Origin: Parelaphostrongylus tenuis
Lineage: Eukaryota > Nematoda > Chromadorea > Rhabditida > Metastrongylidae
Direction: 5' to 3'
Assembly (NCBI GenBank): GCA_019055375.1
Contig: JAHQIW010000099.1
Location: forward strand, 1-64,000
Length of the DNA: 64,000 nt
Positions 52,001 to 63,955 of the stretch are shown one piece after another; the stretch's first letter is position 1, and every line of letters starts with the position of its first letter. The notes below the pieces were generated by a model. It was not told the origin of the DNA. It saw only the letters and a list, made by a program, of their open reading frames with translations, and did not search any database. Made by a program: the position numbers and the translations under genes.

Positions 52001-55000
52001 TGTTTGCTATAGGACAAGAACTTCATCATTTGTCGAAAAGTAACTGAGAAAACTAATCCAATTGACAAAAAATGGCTCACATCGTTCTGACTATGGGAGT
52101 TTTGTAGTGACGATACACTACGGCCGTGATTCTCTTGGCCAGATAGTCGTGGTAGTGTAGCACCTCGACCGTCATTTCGACGTTTCCCGGATAACGTCCT
52201 GTAACAGCGCGATGAAAGTTGCGAAACATCTCAAAAACATGACGAAAAGGCTACCATATTATTTTTACCATGATGATGAAAGTACTTTCACGATACTTTA
52301 CTTCCCCAATTACTTAGTTTAATAGCTTCTCATTACTAACTCACTAAAGTTAAATACTCTTTGAAGATCTCTTTTTCAGAATTTTCAATGAGTTAGGTAA
52401 AAAAAATAGTTTCCATTTTTTGTTTTTTGCTCGTCGATAGCATAAACAGCACTAATTTATGAAAAACTGATATATGTAAAATATTGGCAAACTAAGTGTG
52501 ACTGAAGGGAAGGTAAACAGTAAAAACAAAGTCCTGGATACCGCGATCTTGGTAATTCCAAAGACTTTGGATTACTAAATACTCGAACGGTTTCTCTTTA
52601 TGAGTTGTGAAGAACTCATTACATTTTCCATTTGCTTGCCACGCGATCGTCAGGTATACTGGTGGTTTGAATCAAACAAAGCGGCTGATGCGAGCCTCAT
52701 ACCATGTCTTGTAAAGGCGACATCTGCGAGACTAATTGTAGTTACGAACACGTCCACCTAACATGTAGGAAATGGTCGTTCTTGTGGACGCGTCCATCTC
52801 AGTGGAATCCACTCTACACTTCTTTTCGTCTATCTGTCGTCTGTTCTTCTTACTATATGATCGAGCCACCTCTCTTTCGCTATCAATGTATGTTGTTCTA
52901 AATCCTGAAGATATGATAGGTTTCGAAAATCTGAGTTGCTCAAACCGGCTTGACGTTCTGAGCGTCGACTGGATTTTAGAAGACATAGTTCAAGCGCTCT
53001 GCGAGGTGTGAGTAGCATTACTGACGTGGCGTATCAGCCTATGTATTTGATGCATAACAGAGCGCTACGAGAATTGCTGAATCGAAAAGGTGAACGCGAA
53101 GAAATTTTGAAGCCTTGGTTGGTCGTTGGCTCACTTATATGGCTTTGATAGAGCGCATGCTGCTTTACTTCTATTCAATTTTCCCTCAATGTTCTTCTCC
53201 ATACTCAATAAACGCCTAAAGTACACGTAAATGGTTTTTGTGATCAGGAAATTATCTATTTGGACTTGCGCACCATAGGTCATCATCACAACAATCACTT
53301 CATTACAACGTTCTATCATCACAATCGCACACAATCGCACTTGCACCATTGGTTTATCACAAGGTAGGTCTTTCCCCATTTATGGCACAGCCCAATCCTT
53401 TCTTCTGCTTCGTTTACTTTATTTAGTACCGTCTCTCCTTTCTTGACAGTTTTTGAGAAGATGACGACGTCTACAGGAGATCGTGCTTTTTGCAGGATTT
53501 TTCCACAGATACGTAGCCTTTCTCGTCCCAATCGAGTGACTTCATTATCCACAGCACTGCGGTAGTAAATAGCTTTGGTAATAACATGTCCTTATGGACG
53601 TTTTTTCCAATGGTTATGTTGAGGTGTTGATGAAAAGCTATAATTTGGTAGTGCAGTTTCGATAACACTTTGATAAAGTACTATGTAGGCGAGTTCATTT
53701 CTTGATCCACGAGCGTTGATAGGATTGCGTTCCTTTCGCCGCTGTCAAAAGCTTTTCCACTGTCGGCAAAAGCCAGGATTAGACGCAAGTGGTATGCCCG
53801 ACAGACTTTTATGACACTCAGAACTTCGTTTTGGTCCATCTAGAAGAAACCCTACTGTAATTCTGGCTCAACTGATTTGGTTCAACCAAAATCTTTAAGA
53901 AGGACACTTTTCGTAATAACTTATAGAGCATATTTACTAAACATATCGGGCCGTAGTTACGAAGATCCGTTCTGTCATCTTTCTTAGGTGTGATGACTGT
54001 GCTTGAAACACTCTACTACTCTTAAGGTATGAACATGGTTTGTCAGAAGTACAAGTAGTTTGTGAAATTCAGCTCCAAGGAAGTCGGCAGTGATATCACG
54101 CAACTTAGGAGAATTTAGATAGTTTTTCTCCAATGGGGATTTTGTCTTCATCGAGGTTTGTGATAGAATTGCTGAATGGGAAAAATTGGCTTGAAATTTT
54201 CTCGTTATCAATGCCATATCGAAGCAGGAAATTCAACACTTCCACCTTCGTTCAACAGGACTGACAGCGAAACACTATATTGCACATGTTCTGAAGGAGA
54301 TTCTCCAGACTAGTTCTTTTTTGTAGTGCTTCTAAGAACATATTCCATCTGTACCGATGCAGATCGTGCAAAGGTTTCTGCAGCTAATACTCAATGTTAT
54401 CTTTAAAAAGCGTGTTGTTGTGTTGTATTAGGGTGAAATATCGGCTTCCTTTTGTTCTCGAGCAACTCCATAATGGTAATGGAGAAACAATCGGTTCTTG
54501 TTGAGGAATGAAGGAAGATACGACACAACTATGAGTCCTTTGACAAACAGCTTGTAGTCATTGGTCCGGTTTTCTTCAATCTCTCTAGTCACAGATGGAA
54601 AAGCCTCGAACCCTACAGAAGATATGGAAGAATCTAAGTCAAAAATTTTAAAATTGAAAAACAAAACATGAAATGGTCCTTTGAAAAGAATGACGATATT
54701 GCATAGCAGGTAGAAATTACAACAATGTCTATTGGGGGATCTCGAAAAATGGCAAAACTTTTATCATGGATTCCGAGTTAAGTAAGAGATAGTAAAATTC
54801 AAGACACAAGATTTTACGGCTCCCTACAGCAATATTCAAAAAAATTTTTGATATTGATTTTTTTGCACAGAAGTTCCGATAAAATTACTTACAGAACAAT
54901 ACCACATTTTGATTCGAAAGATTCTTGACAAGTGCTGACAATTTTCCAGTACCAATAATACTCAAAGAGTCGGGGACTTAACTAATAAATAGCAGAGATT

Positions 55001-58000
55001 TCGCTTCACCCGATACTAATGGAAACAACCTTTTAAAAGTGAGTTCTAAAAAATTAAGCTTCAGACAAAACGACGCTGTCGTGCATGATATAGATTCTGC
55101 GCCAATCGAGGATCTTATCCCTTTGAAGTCGGAAAGTTGATGGCAAACCTGCTTGAGGCAAGCTGGTCCCTTGGATTGACAAAATCTAGGAAATCCCGGT
55201 ACTTTTCCGTTATTGCGGGTTTTTTTTGTAGTGGCCTTTTTGCTGGAGAGAGAGTTTCCACTAGAATTTTAGACATCACTTTAGAGCCTGGGTTCCGGTA
55301 ATTTTAAAAGTCCACTTGGTTGCTGAAAAAGCCTTCTTACTGCGCTGTAGAAGTGAAATCAAAACTGAGATTCACATTCGGCGCATTTCGGCGTGCTTAT
55401 CAAGGGCAAAGCTTTTCTCTTGGACTTTTAGTGATTAATCGGCATCTTGAATCCGAGTGATGTTTGAAATGAGTTTGGTTTGTCGAAATACCTTGTTATT
55501 GTGCTGTAGCTGACAAAAGAAAATTATTTTTCGCTCACAGCACCCATTAGGGTGCGTCTCATGAATCGCGTTGTGCGTAGCAATTTCAAAGTCGCCTTAA
55601 AATGGCGCAAATTAGTTATTTAGTTGGAACTTTCCCTTAGTTCCTGAAAACTTTTGAGTTTCCGCACTACAAGCAGAAGAAACTGTTTGCCATTGTTCTA
55701 TGAGCATGAGCCTTTTATTTTGCTCATATATTGCCAAATAAACTCGTTCTGAATCGTGATAGCCAAATACAAATGTGCGTCGAGTGAGAAACGTGATCTT
55801 ATTTTCGTTGCTACAGCACTCCAAAAGATTCCTTCGAGAAGAGTTGTATTGAACTTCTCGAGATCTAAGCTATCGAATGGTTACTGGAAGTCTAAACTCA
55901 AAGCGAAATAAATCTGTTCTATAAAGGGTAGAATAATGCTTCCCGTTAAGGGAATTGTGACTCGCTGTTTAGCCTGATAGCCAATCGAAAAATGCGCATT
56001 GAGTGGGTAACGTCATCTTATTTTCGTTGCTATAGCACATTAAGAAGGTTTTCTTCCCGAAAGAACTACGGTTTTGGATTCTTTGGGATTTAGGACAACG
56101 ACTGATAACGAGCAGTATTAGGACAAATCGGAAAAAGCTCTGTCCTCAAAGGACAAAGAAATGATAAGCAATAACGAAGAACTACCGAATGTTCTATTGA
56201 GGCTATCCTAAAACTCTAGAGAGAAACGATTCCGTTACTATTGAAAGTCATAAGGCCCACAAATGACAGCCGAACCAAATTGCACATACGAAAATCTTTG
56301 TGGACGAGGAAACATTTTCGTACAACCTATGAAGTCAAGTGATGTTAGAAAGTGCATTTCATTTCAATTAGTAAAATTCACCACAAGCCAACATGTGATG
56401 ACTTGATTTGCAGAAACATCCCTACATTTGTCCGATCGGGTGCAAATCACTTTAACGCAGAATCGGAAGCGTTAAGAGTACTTGCCAGTAATTTATTGCT
56501 ATGCATATTCTTCCGTACCACGTAAATCATATCGTGTTCCCGGCTCTAAACTCACGATGATAAAAGAAAAGTGATGTTTTTTCTAAATTTCTGAAGCCAG
56601 TTTTTGAAACGCTTTATGAAACTTTACTTTTAGCTTGCTAGCTAGTTGAAAGCACTGATCTTTGACAAAAAAAAAAATGTAGAGAAAGGGTGAAGAAACG
56701 AGAGCGCAGAATTTCTGTTCAATCTGCTTATTCGATATATATTGAAAGTTTCACATAAGAAATCTTTCTGGCTCAACTCGCTTTTGACAGGTACATATTG
56801 TATTGGAATGGGAATCCCATTACATCTCCACGAATAAAACTGTCGACAAAGTATCGCAGGTGCCGGTATCTGAGAAAAAACGAGGCACCAAATAACGAAG
56901 TAACTGAACGGAAACACATGAAGTGAGTCGGATTCCACATAATGAGCTCAGCAAACAGTGTATGAGTGGAAAGAAGAACTGTATCGGGACGTCGAACACA
57001 ACGTATGTCTCTGAGCTCTGATGAAGGCGAAGTAGCCGAAATATCAGTCCCCAAACGGCTCCTTCTGCTACTAATATTACCGACCTCACGTCGACTCAAC
57101 AAGAGTTTCAGATTCGCATATATCAATTACTAATCCCGTGTTTACATACAAAGTCGGCCTTTGTATGGGGAAATGTCAAATGTGGAGATCAACAACCGTT
57201 TTGTATAAAAGCACACTGCCAAATGAGATTACAACGTTCAAGCATCGCTGCACTCCAGCATGTTAGGGCGGCTACGTAACTCTGACCAAAGGCCAACATG
57301 TACTATCACCAAGATCCAGCAAAATAAATATAGATAACCAATCACAAATAAGGAAGATTTGGAATACTAGGTTGTTCCATAAGTTCTGGCAATAGAGCAA
57401 AAAAAACCAAATATATTAACCAGAAGTAAGGGAACTGCATGATTTGGTACCATTCAATTGCACATTTTCTCTGTGAACACTTTGGTACACAACTTGCCTA
57501 TACTTGCTTGAAGAGGGAGCTATCTTAGAAACAAATTCGCTTACCACTCATGTACGAATGGCGCATAAGTGCGCATAAAAGCTAGTGAAGCGGCGTGCAA
57601 GATCAATGTAGCTTAAGGCGATGATACGAAGCTTCATTGCTCCAGGTACGGTTGCACAAAGGCCGGCTAGGAAGTAGCTTGCAAAGTTCAGAGTTGGAGA
57701 AAACAGTTTGGAGGATCTGTCGCCCTCGGGCAGTCCGCAAGAAGCTCCATTAATCTTGCGTGCCGTTTCACTAGCATTTTCCTCTACGCGCCATTCGTAC
57801 ATGTGTAGCAAGCAAATTTGTTTCCACGGCAGTTCCATTTTGAAGCAAATATAGGCAAGTTGTATACCGAAATATTCGCAAGAAAGCGTGCAACGATATT
57901 CAAATCATACACCTTTAATTACATCTGGTTGATGAATTTGGTGCTTACTGTTCTAGTGTCACAAGCTATGGAACAACCAGGTAAGACGACTCAGGTAGGT

Positions 58001-61000
58001 GAGAATAATAGTGGAGTGGTTCAAAAGAAGCTCGACACAACTTCAGCATTAGATGTCGCCATGCATAGACAGGATTTCCATAAGCAACAATCATAAGATA
58101 GCAAAATGAATTGAAATTGTACAAGGTATTGAAATTCAGTGAAGACAAATTTACCTAGCCAGTTTCATTGGCATATTTATCAATTTGCCTCGTACTTCTC
58201 TCAAACTACTTCGATATATTATGCGCACTTTCACAAACAAATTATCCAATTATTCTTACCTTGAAGAAAAAAACTTGGACAATACATAAAGTAAAGAAAA
58301 TAAGCGAGTATCATAACACTGAAGAACATCTTCATCAAATAAGCAGAAAGACTTGTTATACTTCAAAATAGCACGTGGAAATTATAGAGCAAAGAACTCC
58401 AGGAAGTCGTACTACTGATGCAGAACTAACTTGTCTAAATCGGGTGTACTGGAGACTGCCAGCTTTCGACGTTCCAGTTCTCGTTTCAGTTCCAAGTTTT
58501 CAAGTTGAAGACGTTGTAAAACCTGATCCAATTCATCCTTCTGCATTTGTTCCACCTGCACAAAGACAGTACATTATCGAAAAAATTTTTTTATCTTTTT
58601 TTATCTGATATTCTATTTTTGCCTTCTCTGAATATTATCATCCTTTACTTCAAAACAAAACAAAAACGAATGACTCCGTTTCTTCGCTGTTGCTTTTTTT
58701 CTCAACCTCATGATTTATTCGGGAATTATAAACGATCCCTGGTATATTTTTTGACATCAAAATGCATTCATCTTGTTTCACCGGTTTCATTTTATTTCAT
58801 ACAACCGCTGTATTTCGTTTATTCTTATCTATACTTTTAGGGTAAAGGACAATGCATTTGGTCATGAGGGATGCGCCTTGCACTTAACTTCATTTGCAGC
58901 ACAATGGAGGTTACTGAATGGATTCATAGACTCTACAACTGACTTGCAATGGTCTAGCGATCTGTTTGGTTTATTGTTGATAGCAGTGACAGAGGCATTT
59001 AGAGACTGACTATACGACATGAAAAAGTAAAAGCACGGGCCTCAGTTGATGTGGTGGATATCACGTGGGCGCCCAGCAAGGGTAATCGCGGGTTCGCCGC
59101 CCAACTGAGGCTCCGAGATATCTTAGTATCCTTGAGGTTTCATTTCACAGTACCCCCCGCCGTGAAAAAGAGAGTAACAAAGGTAAAAACAGGAACTATG
59201 ATATCTAACAGGAGTTTTTATCCAGTGAGAAAAGTCGACGCTGTGCAGAGTTATGGTTCGATCAATTTTCTAAGCCTAAGCGTTCCCTCGTAATTCCTTT
59301 TTGAACAAATCTAATAAAAACTACTTTGAGCTTTTATGGGATCACAATTTTCCACAAGGGCCGGAGAGTCTTATACTGATTCGCCTACTCTGGTTTAATG
59401 CAGGTTTTGGTACTGCAGGACGGCGAATTAAGCCATGAATTATGTATTACAGGAAAAATTTAACTCTTGCGTTACCGCACCCATTTTGAATGCATATGGT
59501 TATACCATATTTCCGATAACACAGAAAAAACAACTTATGGAATGGCGTGACGAGTGGTTAATTAGGCGGATATGGTTGCTAGTTCGAAGCTCAGTCTCAA
59601 TCTAAACAAGCCCTTCTCTCTTGAAACTACTAAATGAATACCCCATAGAGTAACACCCCAAAAAATGGCTTATTCACTAGCTGATAGGTGATAATTCGTG
59701 ACAGAAACCAATTCAATTTGATTGAGTGTCTCAGGAAATGATAAAGAGAACATAGTGGGCGAGTATCAAAACTTTCTCGCTTGTCTCTTTACTTTTCCCT
59801 TTCTATTTTCGAAAAAGATCTTTGGAGTTATGAAAGCACTTTACTTCTCAGAATTAGTTTGAAGTGACTGATTGTTGAGTTCACTTTTTTTTCAAATTTA
59901 TCCCCTATCAAAAGTTTATTCGCTTACTGATTACCGCTTCTCACACTCTTAAATTGCTATTTTCTCTTTTATCCTTTGATTTTTCAATTTCACTAATTCA
60001 TTACTTGTCTAAGAGGTCATGACTTTATAGCAACGAAGAAAATTGACGTATACTGATTTGTATTAGATTATCAAAAAGCAACAGAACGAAGGAAAAGCAA
60101 GTAAGATACTTTCTAATTGAATAATACGAAAAAATTAGATGTTGAGTCAAGCGCCAAGGGAAAAATATAGTTTGCTCATATTTGAAAATCTCTGTTTTAT
60201 CATGAAATTTGGTCTCCCTAGGTTTTCTCTAGCTATAAGTCACACCTTGATTTCGATCGTGAAAATACAGCTCTTTCGCTCTTTCGTGAACATTTCTAAA
60301 AACTTTTGTACTTCGGTATTTATAACAGCTTTTATAACAATGTGTTAAATTTTTAAGACTGACAGGCCTCACCTGCTTTTTCTTTGATCGGTGTATTAAT
60401 CGAAAAATATTGCACATAGCCATCTCACAACTAAATCTTATTAGCTGAGATAGAGTCCTTGAAGAGTTTGATGCTTAGAAATAATGGAAGGTGAATTCTG
60501 AATAGTTCGATTCTTATGTAAAAATCAGAGATTGGATTTCTGAAAAGGAAAATGAGTGATGCAGCTCGGTTCTCACAGGGGAATGGGAGATTGAATTTCC
60601 AAACAGTTCGCTGCCAACTATTAGAGGAATATGGGGACCAGTTCCTGACCGACTGATGATGATGGGAGAATGGGAAAACGATTTTTTCGGGAGTTCGTTA
60701 TAAATGAGAGTGGGAGGTGAAGTATGTGAATTGTCTGACGATTTCCTGGGAGTGGGAAAGAATGAGTTTTTGAACAATTCGATGCTAATGAGAAAATGAG
60801 ACAGCGATTCGAAAACGATCAAAAATAAGTAGAAATAAGATGACCAAGCCAGACATAAGATAATTAAGATGCGACGTCAATAGGCCGGCAGTTGGCTAGT
60901 CGTCTGTCCGTCAGTTCGTTCTCCTAGGTGGCCTGTCAGCCGGTCGGTATTGTAGAGATGATGATAGTCGCGGATGATGAATGGATAGCTGGTCCACCCG

Positions 61001-63955
61001 CTAAACTTCGTACAGACTGTTCACTCAAGGACGTCAAGCTAAGTCTAACCTCTATTTGGTCACATTTTGTCAGCCGAATTATAACCCAGGTGATTCATTT
61101 GAACATTGGGAGGTTTTAGGAGGTTAACGCGTTAACTTACTCGGTGAAAAAGATAACCATGTTTTATAGGTAAGAATTAAAAAACTAAATCCAAAGGCGT
61201 GCAAAAAATGGCTTTTCCCAGCTTGATATCATAAACACGTGATTTTGTAAAATCATACATTAAAACATTGATATAGATTTCGACAAATTTTAAGACATGT
61301 AGTTATATTTGCCAGCTTTTTGACCGCAAATTTTCAACCATGAGAAGTATTTCGACATCAGATTTTTCATCTAAAATATCTGTTCAAAGTGATTCTTTAA
61401 AAAAAGCCCACTTTTGTTTTGATTTTTCTCATATGTAACTGATTCTGTGTTTTTGATCGTTCAAATAGCCTTTCCTTCATATTTTATTATTCTTTTTCTC
61501 TCAGAATGTAATATTATCGTAGTGAGTCCAATGAAAAAACGATAGCAAAAGGATATGATGTATAACAAAACTGACAAAGAATGTCTAAAAAACTTTTTAA
61601 AGTGGCCCAGAAGAGCGATTTTCCATAAACTTCATCATCAATAATTAGCGCATGTATATATTAAAGACTCTTAGAAACCTTAGAATCTTGTAGACTCAAA
61701 TCTCGAAATTTCTCAAATAAATTTCCAGCTTCGTTGTGAGAGTTACTATAAATAATAGAATGGGCAATCCGTACTTGATTGATGATTTGTGCTGGACTTT
61801 GTATGTCGGCCACTCGTTCGTCACGAGGTTCAGCTGGCATCGAAGCGGTCAGTAATGCTAGACGATTTGCTAAAACCGCCGATCGCTGATGAATTGCTTC
61901 GGTGTTTGGATTCTGAGCTGTAGGCGGTGGTGCTGCCAACGGACGACCTTCGTCAGTGACCTGAACATTGATTGAGATAATAATCAGCGACAATTTTTTA
62001 TTTTCTTTATTTGGCCCGTATCACAGACCTTTTTTCACTGTGCGGATCCCAATTCTTGTAGCATTCAACTCATTTTTTCGTCATCTTTTTTAACGTCGCA
62101 CAATAATGGTTGAGCGCGTCTCTTTGCAATCCGAGGACAGCGTGGCAGTGGCGTTCTATGGGGCGTTCGTTGTTGACTGCCATAGAGTGTTAGGGGTGCA
62201 GATCAACCAAGTGCCGCGCGACGAGAACGTAAGAGACACGCGGTCACGCACCCTCCTCCTATCAGTGACGAAGGAAAACGTAGATATAAGATAGAAAAAA
62301 TAAAGCAAAGAATAAATTCGGCATTGATTTTCTCAGCGATGCACCACACATTCGAATGTACTCGTAACATCGAAGGTGACTGAGTGCTAATCTAGGCCAG
62401 TCAATGACTTGTGGTGATGTACGGAGCTTTCTAGAAAACGCTGCAAACCTTCATCTGCCGACACTAAAGGGATTGGGGCTTGGTTTCCACGAGGCTTGTC
62501 TACGAATGAAAGACTAGATGTATAGCAGGAAACCTTAACCATTGCGTTATACGCGCGCATGCATAAAACATAGAAATACAAGAACACGCAAATTCAATGG
62601 CTATAGTAGAAGCAGAATCAATAAAATCTCATTGATTACAGTTACAGTTAATTATTTCGCTTAGAATGGAACGTAAGCTATTCAATTCAAGAATAAAGCC
62701 AAAAAATTGCAATCATTTGGAGTTGATTTTTTTTTTTTGGGCGTTTCAACTGATTCATAAAATTGATTATTCATTCGAAGTGGAGTAAATTTTATCAGCG
62801 GTTTTAGCCTGTTTTTGCCCACCTAGCAGAATTCTTCCAGAATACTATGTGAATATGGGGACTTGCTTCACAAATAAACTCACATCTACTGGAAGATATC
62901 CAAGACTGTTTTTACTCCTGGAGAACTTATTTCGTACCATACGGGCAAAATCACGAGCATCCTCTGTTGATGTTGTCTAAAAAATACGCTTGAGACGACT
63001 CCGAAAAGAAAAAAACAAAGTTCCAAATCAATCCACGAGTTGAAATTTCTCTTAACCTATAAAGAATCGTTGCATGGCAATTTTTACGATGATTAGATGT
63101 TAAGATGAACTCAAGGATCTGGTCTAACAAGAAATTACAAAGAAAAAAAAAATCCTACTGGAACTGCATATTCTTGCATCGGATGTTTGAGCTTATGCTT
63201 TTTGGCCGTACGTTGGCTGAAGAAGCAGTTCTGGCAGAGGTCCAGATTGAAACATCGTAGACATCGATACCGTAATCCGACAATCGGAAACATCTTGCAC
63301 ACGTTGCATTTAGCCTGATGTTTCGCGAATTCAGCCGTGGCTAGACGATGCATGACCGGTAACCAGACGACACTCTGGGGTTCCTGCTTCATCCATTCGA
63401 GGAACGGTGTCAGTGGGATCGTCGGCGCCAGATGTACCATTTCGAAACAGGAACGCACTGACGGCTCGACGTTCGAACCACCGAAAGCAGCTGCTTCGCC
63501 GACAAGCCGCGGAATCTGAATGTGAGTAATGTGGAAAATAACAGAAAATACGTTAGAATCTCAAACTAGTTGTTTTGTCATCTAAGTTCTAGGTTAATTA
63601 AACATTTGGTGATAGAGTCCATACAAAAAATAATAGTGATGATGATAACGAAAAGAGAAGCAGAAAGGGGAGAATGTGGGATAAATGGAAAATCAAAGAA
63701 GATTGAGCAAAGGAAAGTGAAGAGAGGGAGGAGGACAACGGTGCCAATAAACAGTGATTTTAGGAGAGTTCCCGAGTTACAAGGAAAATATTCATCTAAT
63801 TGAATAACATTCGACTGGAGAGCATTCGTAGAACACTATCATTTTGGAGAAAAATTGAAAAGAATTATAAGGATATACTTGGATGAGATCGTATAAGAGA
63901 AGTGCAATATGTTTTTGATCCGCTTGTCCGTCTTGGGCCACCAAATTGAACAGAT
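48716..63955 (-). CDS. dys-1: Dystrophin ortholog, C-terminal part (gene continues beyond the window)
   Basis: Seven minus-strand exons give the last ~420 residues of dystrophin. In gene order: 63955-63879 (end of the EF-hand-like region), 63515-63159 (ZZ zinc finger), 62976-62884, 61960-61775, 58555-58431 and 50498-50373 (coiled coil), 49009-48716 (C-terminal tail, TGA). Telling matches are [57 protein letters not shown] and [15 protein letters not shown], aligned with vertebrate dystrophin and lying in the same order. Dystrophin links actin to the dystroglycan-dystrobrevin-syntrophin complex at the muscle membrane. The ZZ region contacts dystroglycan and the coiled coil contacts dystrobrevin. 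Introns of 3.2 and 7.9 kb hold transposons. The actin-binding and spectrin-repeat exons lie to the right of the window. Confidence 0.92.
49230..49580 (-). mobile_element. RTE-type retrotransposon fragment
   Basis: Minus-strand remnants of the RT C-terminus ([21 protein letters not shown]-like and [15 protein letters not shown]) with many stops. It sits in the last dys-1 intron. Confidence 0.55.
49941..50024 (-). repeat. Family A tRNA-like element
   Basis: 'tatacccagtaatgtagaat' end, then 'tgcgtcagttgggactcgaa' tRNA-like body. Only one arm is present. It lies in a dys-1 intron. Confidence 0.55.
50373..50498 (-). CDS. dys-1: dys-1 exon: second coiled-coil segment
   Basis: 42 codons, [20 protein letters not shown] then [18 protein letters not shown], matching vertebrate [34 protein letters not shown]. 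Acceptor 'agcttccag', donor 'gtaaag'. It may extend seven bases upstream (see the preceding exon). Confidence 0.93.
50660..51060 (+). other. GC-richer island with TATA-like box
   Basis: Contains 'gagtatataaattgaga' (50853-50870) followed about 60 bases on by 'ccgctgccgccaatggtgct' with a 17-codon frame. Base composition differs from flanking intron DNA. It could be a solo LTR or a relic promoter. No paired LTR was found. Confidence 0.3.
51061..52720. other. dys-1 intron, nothing recognised
   Basis: A/T-rich. Frames at 51185-51478 and 51736-51957 have no splice context or motif. Confidence 0.35.
52728..54300 (-). mobile_element. RTE-like retrotransposon, second lineage, degenerate
   Basis: Minus strand in order: palm remnants (54200-53880), [12 protein letters not shown]...LLPKLFTTA (53640-53550), [20 protein letters not shown] after a degraded FADD (53480-53430) and a C-terminal [17 protein letters not shown] (52880-52830). 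Stops and shifts throughout. Its WDEKG and RRTDDR residues group it with 27605-28300 rather than with the 26.4 kb element. Confidence 0.65.
54310..55300. other. dys-1 intron, nothing recognised
   Basis: A minus frame at 54428-54664 could include RTE linker remnants but cannot be assigned. Confidence 0.3.
55300..56090. repeat. Cluster of family E1 repeats
   Basis: Three tandemly arranged, diverged copies with 'gcgctgtagaagtgaaatc', 'gtgctgtagctgacaaaaga' and 'cgttgctacagcactccaaa' at similar spacing, in a dys-1 intron. Confidence 0.45.
56640..57060. repeat. Repeat with hammerhead-like tail motif
   Basis: Plus strand ends with CTCTGATGAAGGCGAAGTAG then CCGAAATATCAGTC (57017-57050), the PLE-type tail. 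Minus frames over it share a [12 protein letters not shown] phrase with 40060-40296. No RT or GIY-YIG is recognisable. Confidence 0.4.
57370..57978. mobile_element. Mariner-derived foldback element, long
   Basis: Ends GGTTGTTCCATAAGTTCT (57370) and its inverted partner 'ctatggaacaacc' (57966-57978). Both arms (about 250 bases each) encode the mariner transposase N-terminus in opposite directions (minus: [10 protein letters not shown]...[19 protein letters not shown]). No catalytic domain lies between them. It sits in the largest dys-1 intron. Confidence 0.7.
58431..58555 (-). CDS. dys-1: dys-1 exon: first coiled-coil segment
   Basis: [20 protein letters not shown] then [20 protein letters not shown], matching the vertebrate ELERILADLEEENRNLQ helix. 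The donor is uncertain: 'gttagt' at 58430 needs the next exon to begin at 'ttgcaag|C', whereas 'gttctg' at 58426 joins the strong 'cttccag|GTG' acceptor directly. Confidence 0.9.
59037..59113 (+). repeat. tRNA-like element, family B
   Basis: Long complementary ends (GCCTCAGTTG / CAACTGAGGC), A-box-like GATGTGGTGGATATCACG and a B-box-like GGGTTCGCCGCCC. It is the most tRNA-like member of the family, but the anticodon arm cannot be placed with confidence. It lies in a dys-1 intron. Confidence 0.45.
60440..60810. repeat. Degenerate minisatellite in a dys-1 intron
   Basis: Four or five diverged units with the shared order 'gaatggga...gaattt...aacagttcg.tgc.aa..atgaga', period roughly 60-75 bases. 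Confidence 0.5.
61775..61960 (-). CDS. dys-1: dys-1 exon: Pro/Ala linker and SPAQI motif
   Basis: 62 codons, [16 protein letters not shown] to QSPAQIINQ. The SPAQI motif matches the vertebrate dystrophin C-terminus and the helix [19 protein letters not shown] precedes it. Acceptor 'atgttcag', donor 'gtacgg'. Confidence 0.9.
62030..62260 (-). repeat. SINE-like repeat, family C
   Basis: 'gcggatcccaattcttgtag' tail, 'ggcgttctatggggcgttcg' middle and a GC-rich 'gtgccgcgcgacgag' head, antisense. It lies in the dys-1 intron between 61960 and 62884. Confidence 0.5.
62400..62560 (-). repeat. tRNA-like SINE, family D, diverged
   Basis: On the minus strand GCGTATAACGCAATGGTTAA is A-box-like. The B box is decayed. 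It lies in the same dys-1 intron. Confidence 0.3.
62884..62976 (-). CDS. dys-1: dys-1 exon after ZZ domain
   Basis: 31 codons, [20 protein letters not shown] to GYLPVD, matching vertebrate TTSGEDVRDFAKVLKNKF...MGYLPVQ. Acceptor 'ttttttag', donor 'gtgagt', both phases 0. Confidence 0.95.
63159..63515 (-). CDS. dys-1: dys-1 exon: ZZ zinc finger
   Basis: 119 codons from [13 protein letters not shown] to [11 protein letters not shown] ligands are visible: CNVC, CLRC, the CQNC pair and the trailing HKLKH. A single exon carries the whole ZZ domain and the end of the preceding EF-hand region. Acceptor 'cacattcag', donor 'gtagga'. Confidence 0.95.
63879..63955 (-). CDS. dys-1: dys-1 exon: end of EF-hand region
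   Basis: Acceptor 'tctcgtttag' and donor 'gtatat'. The first two bases complete a codon expected to be Tyr, then [20 protein letters not shown] and YDLIQ, matching vertebrate YLFKQVA...LLLHDSIQ. Confidence 0.85.

Noticed and set aside
59037..59113. Functional tRNA gene
   Set aside because: The D and anticodon arms cannot be folded with confidence, and it matches the family B SINE. A tRNAscan-SE score would decide.
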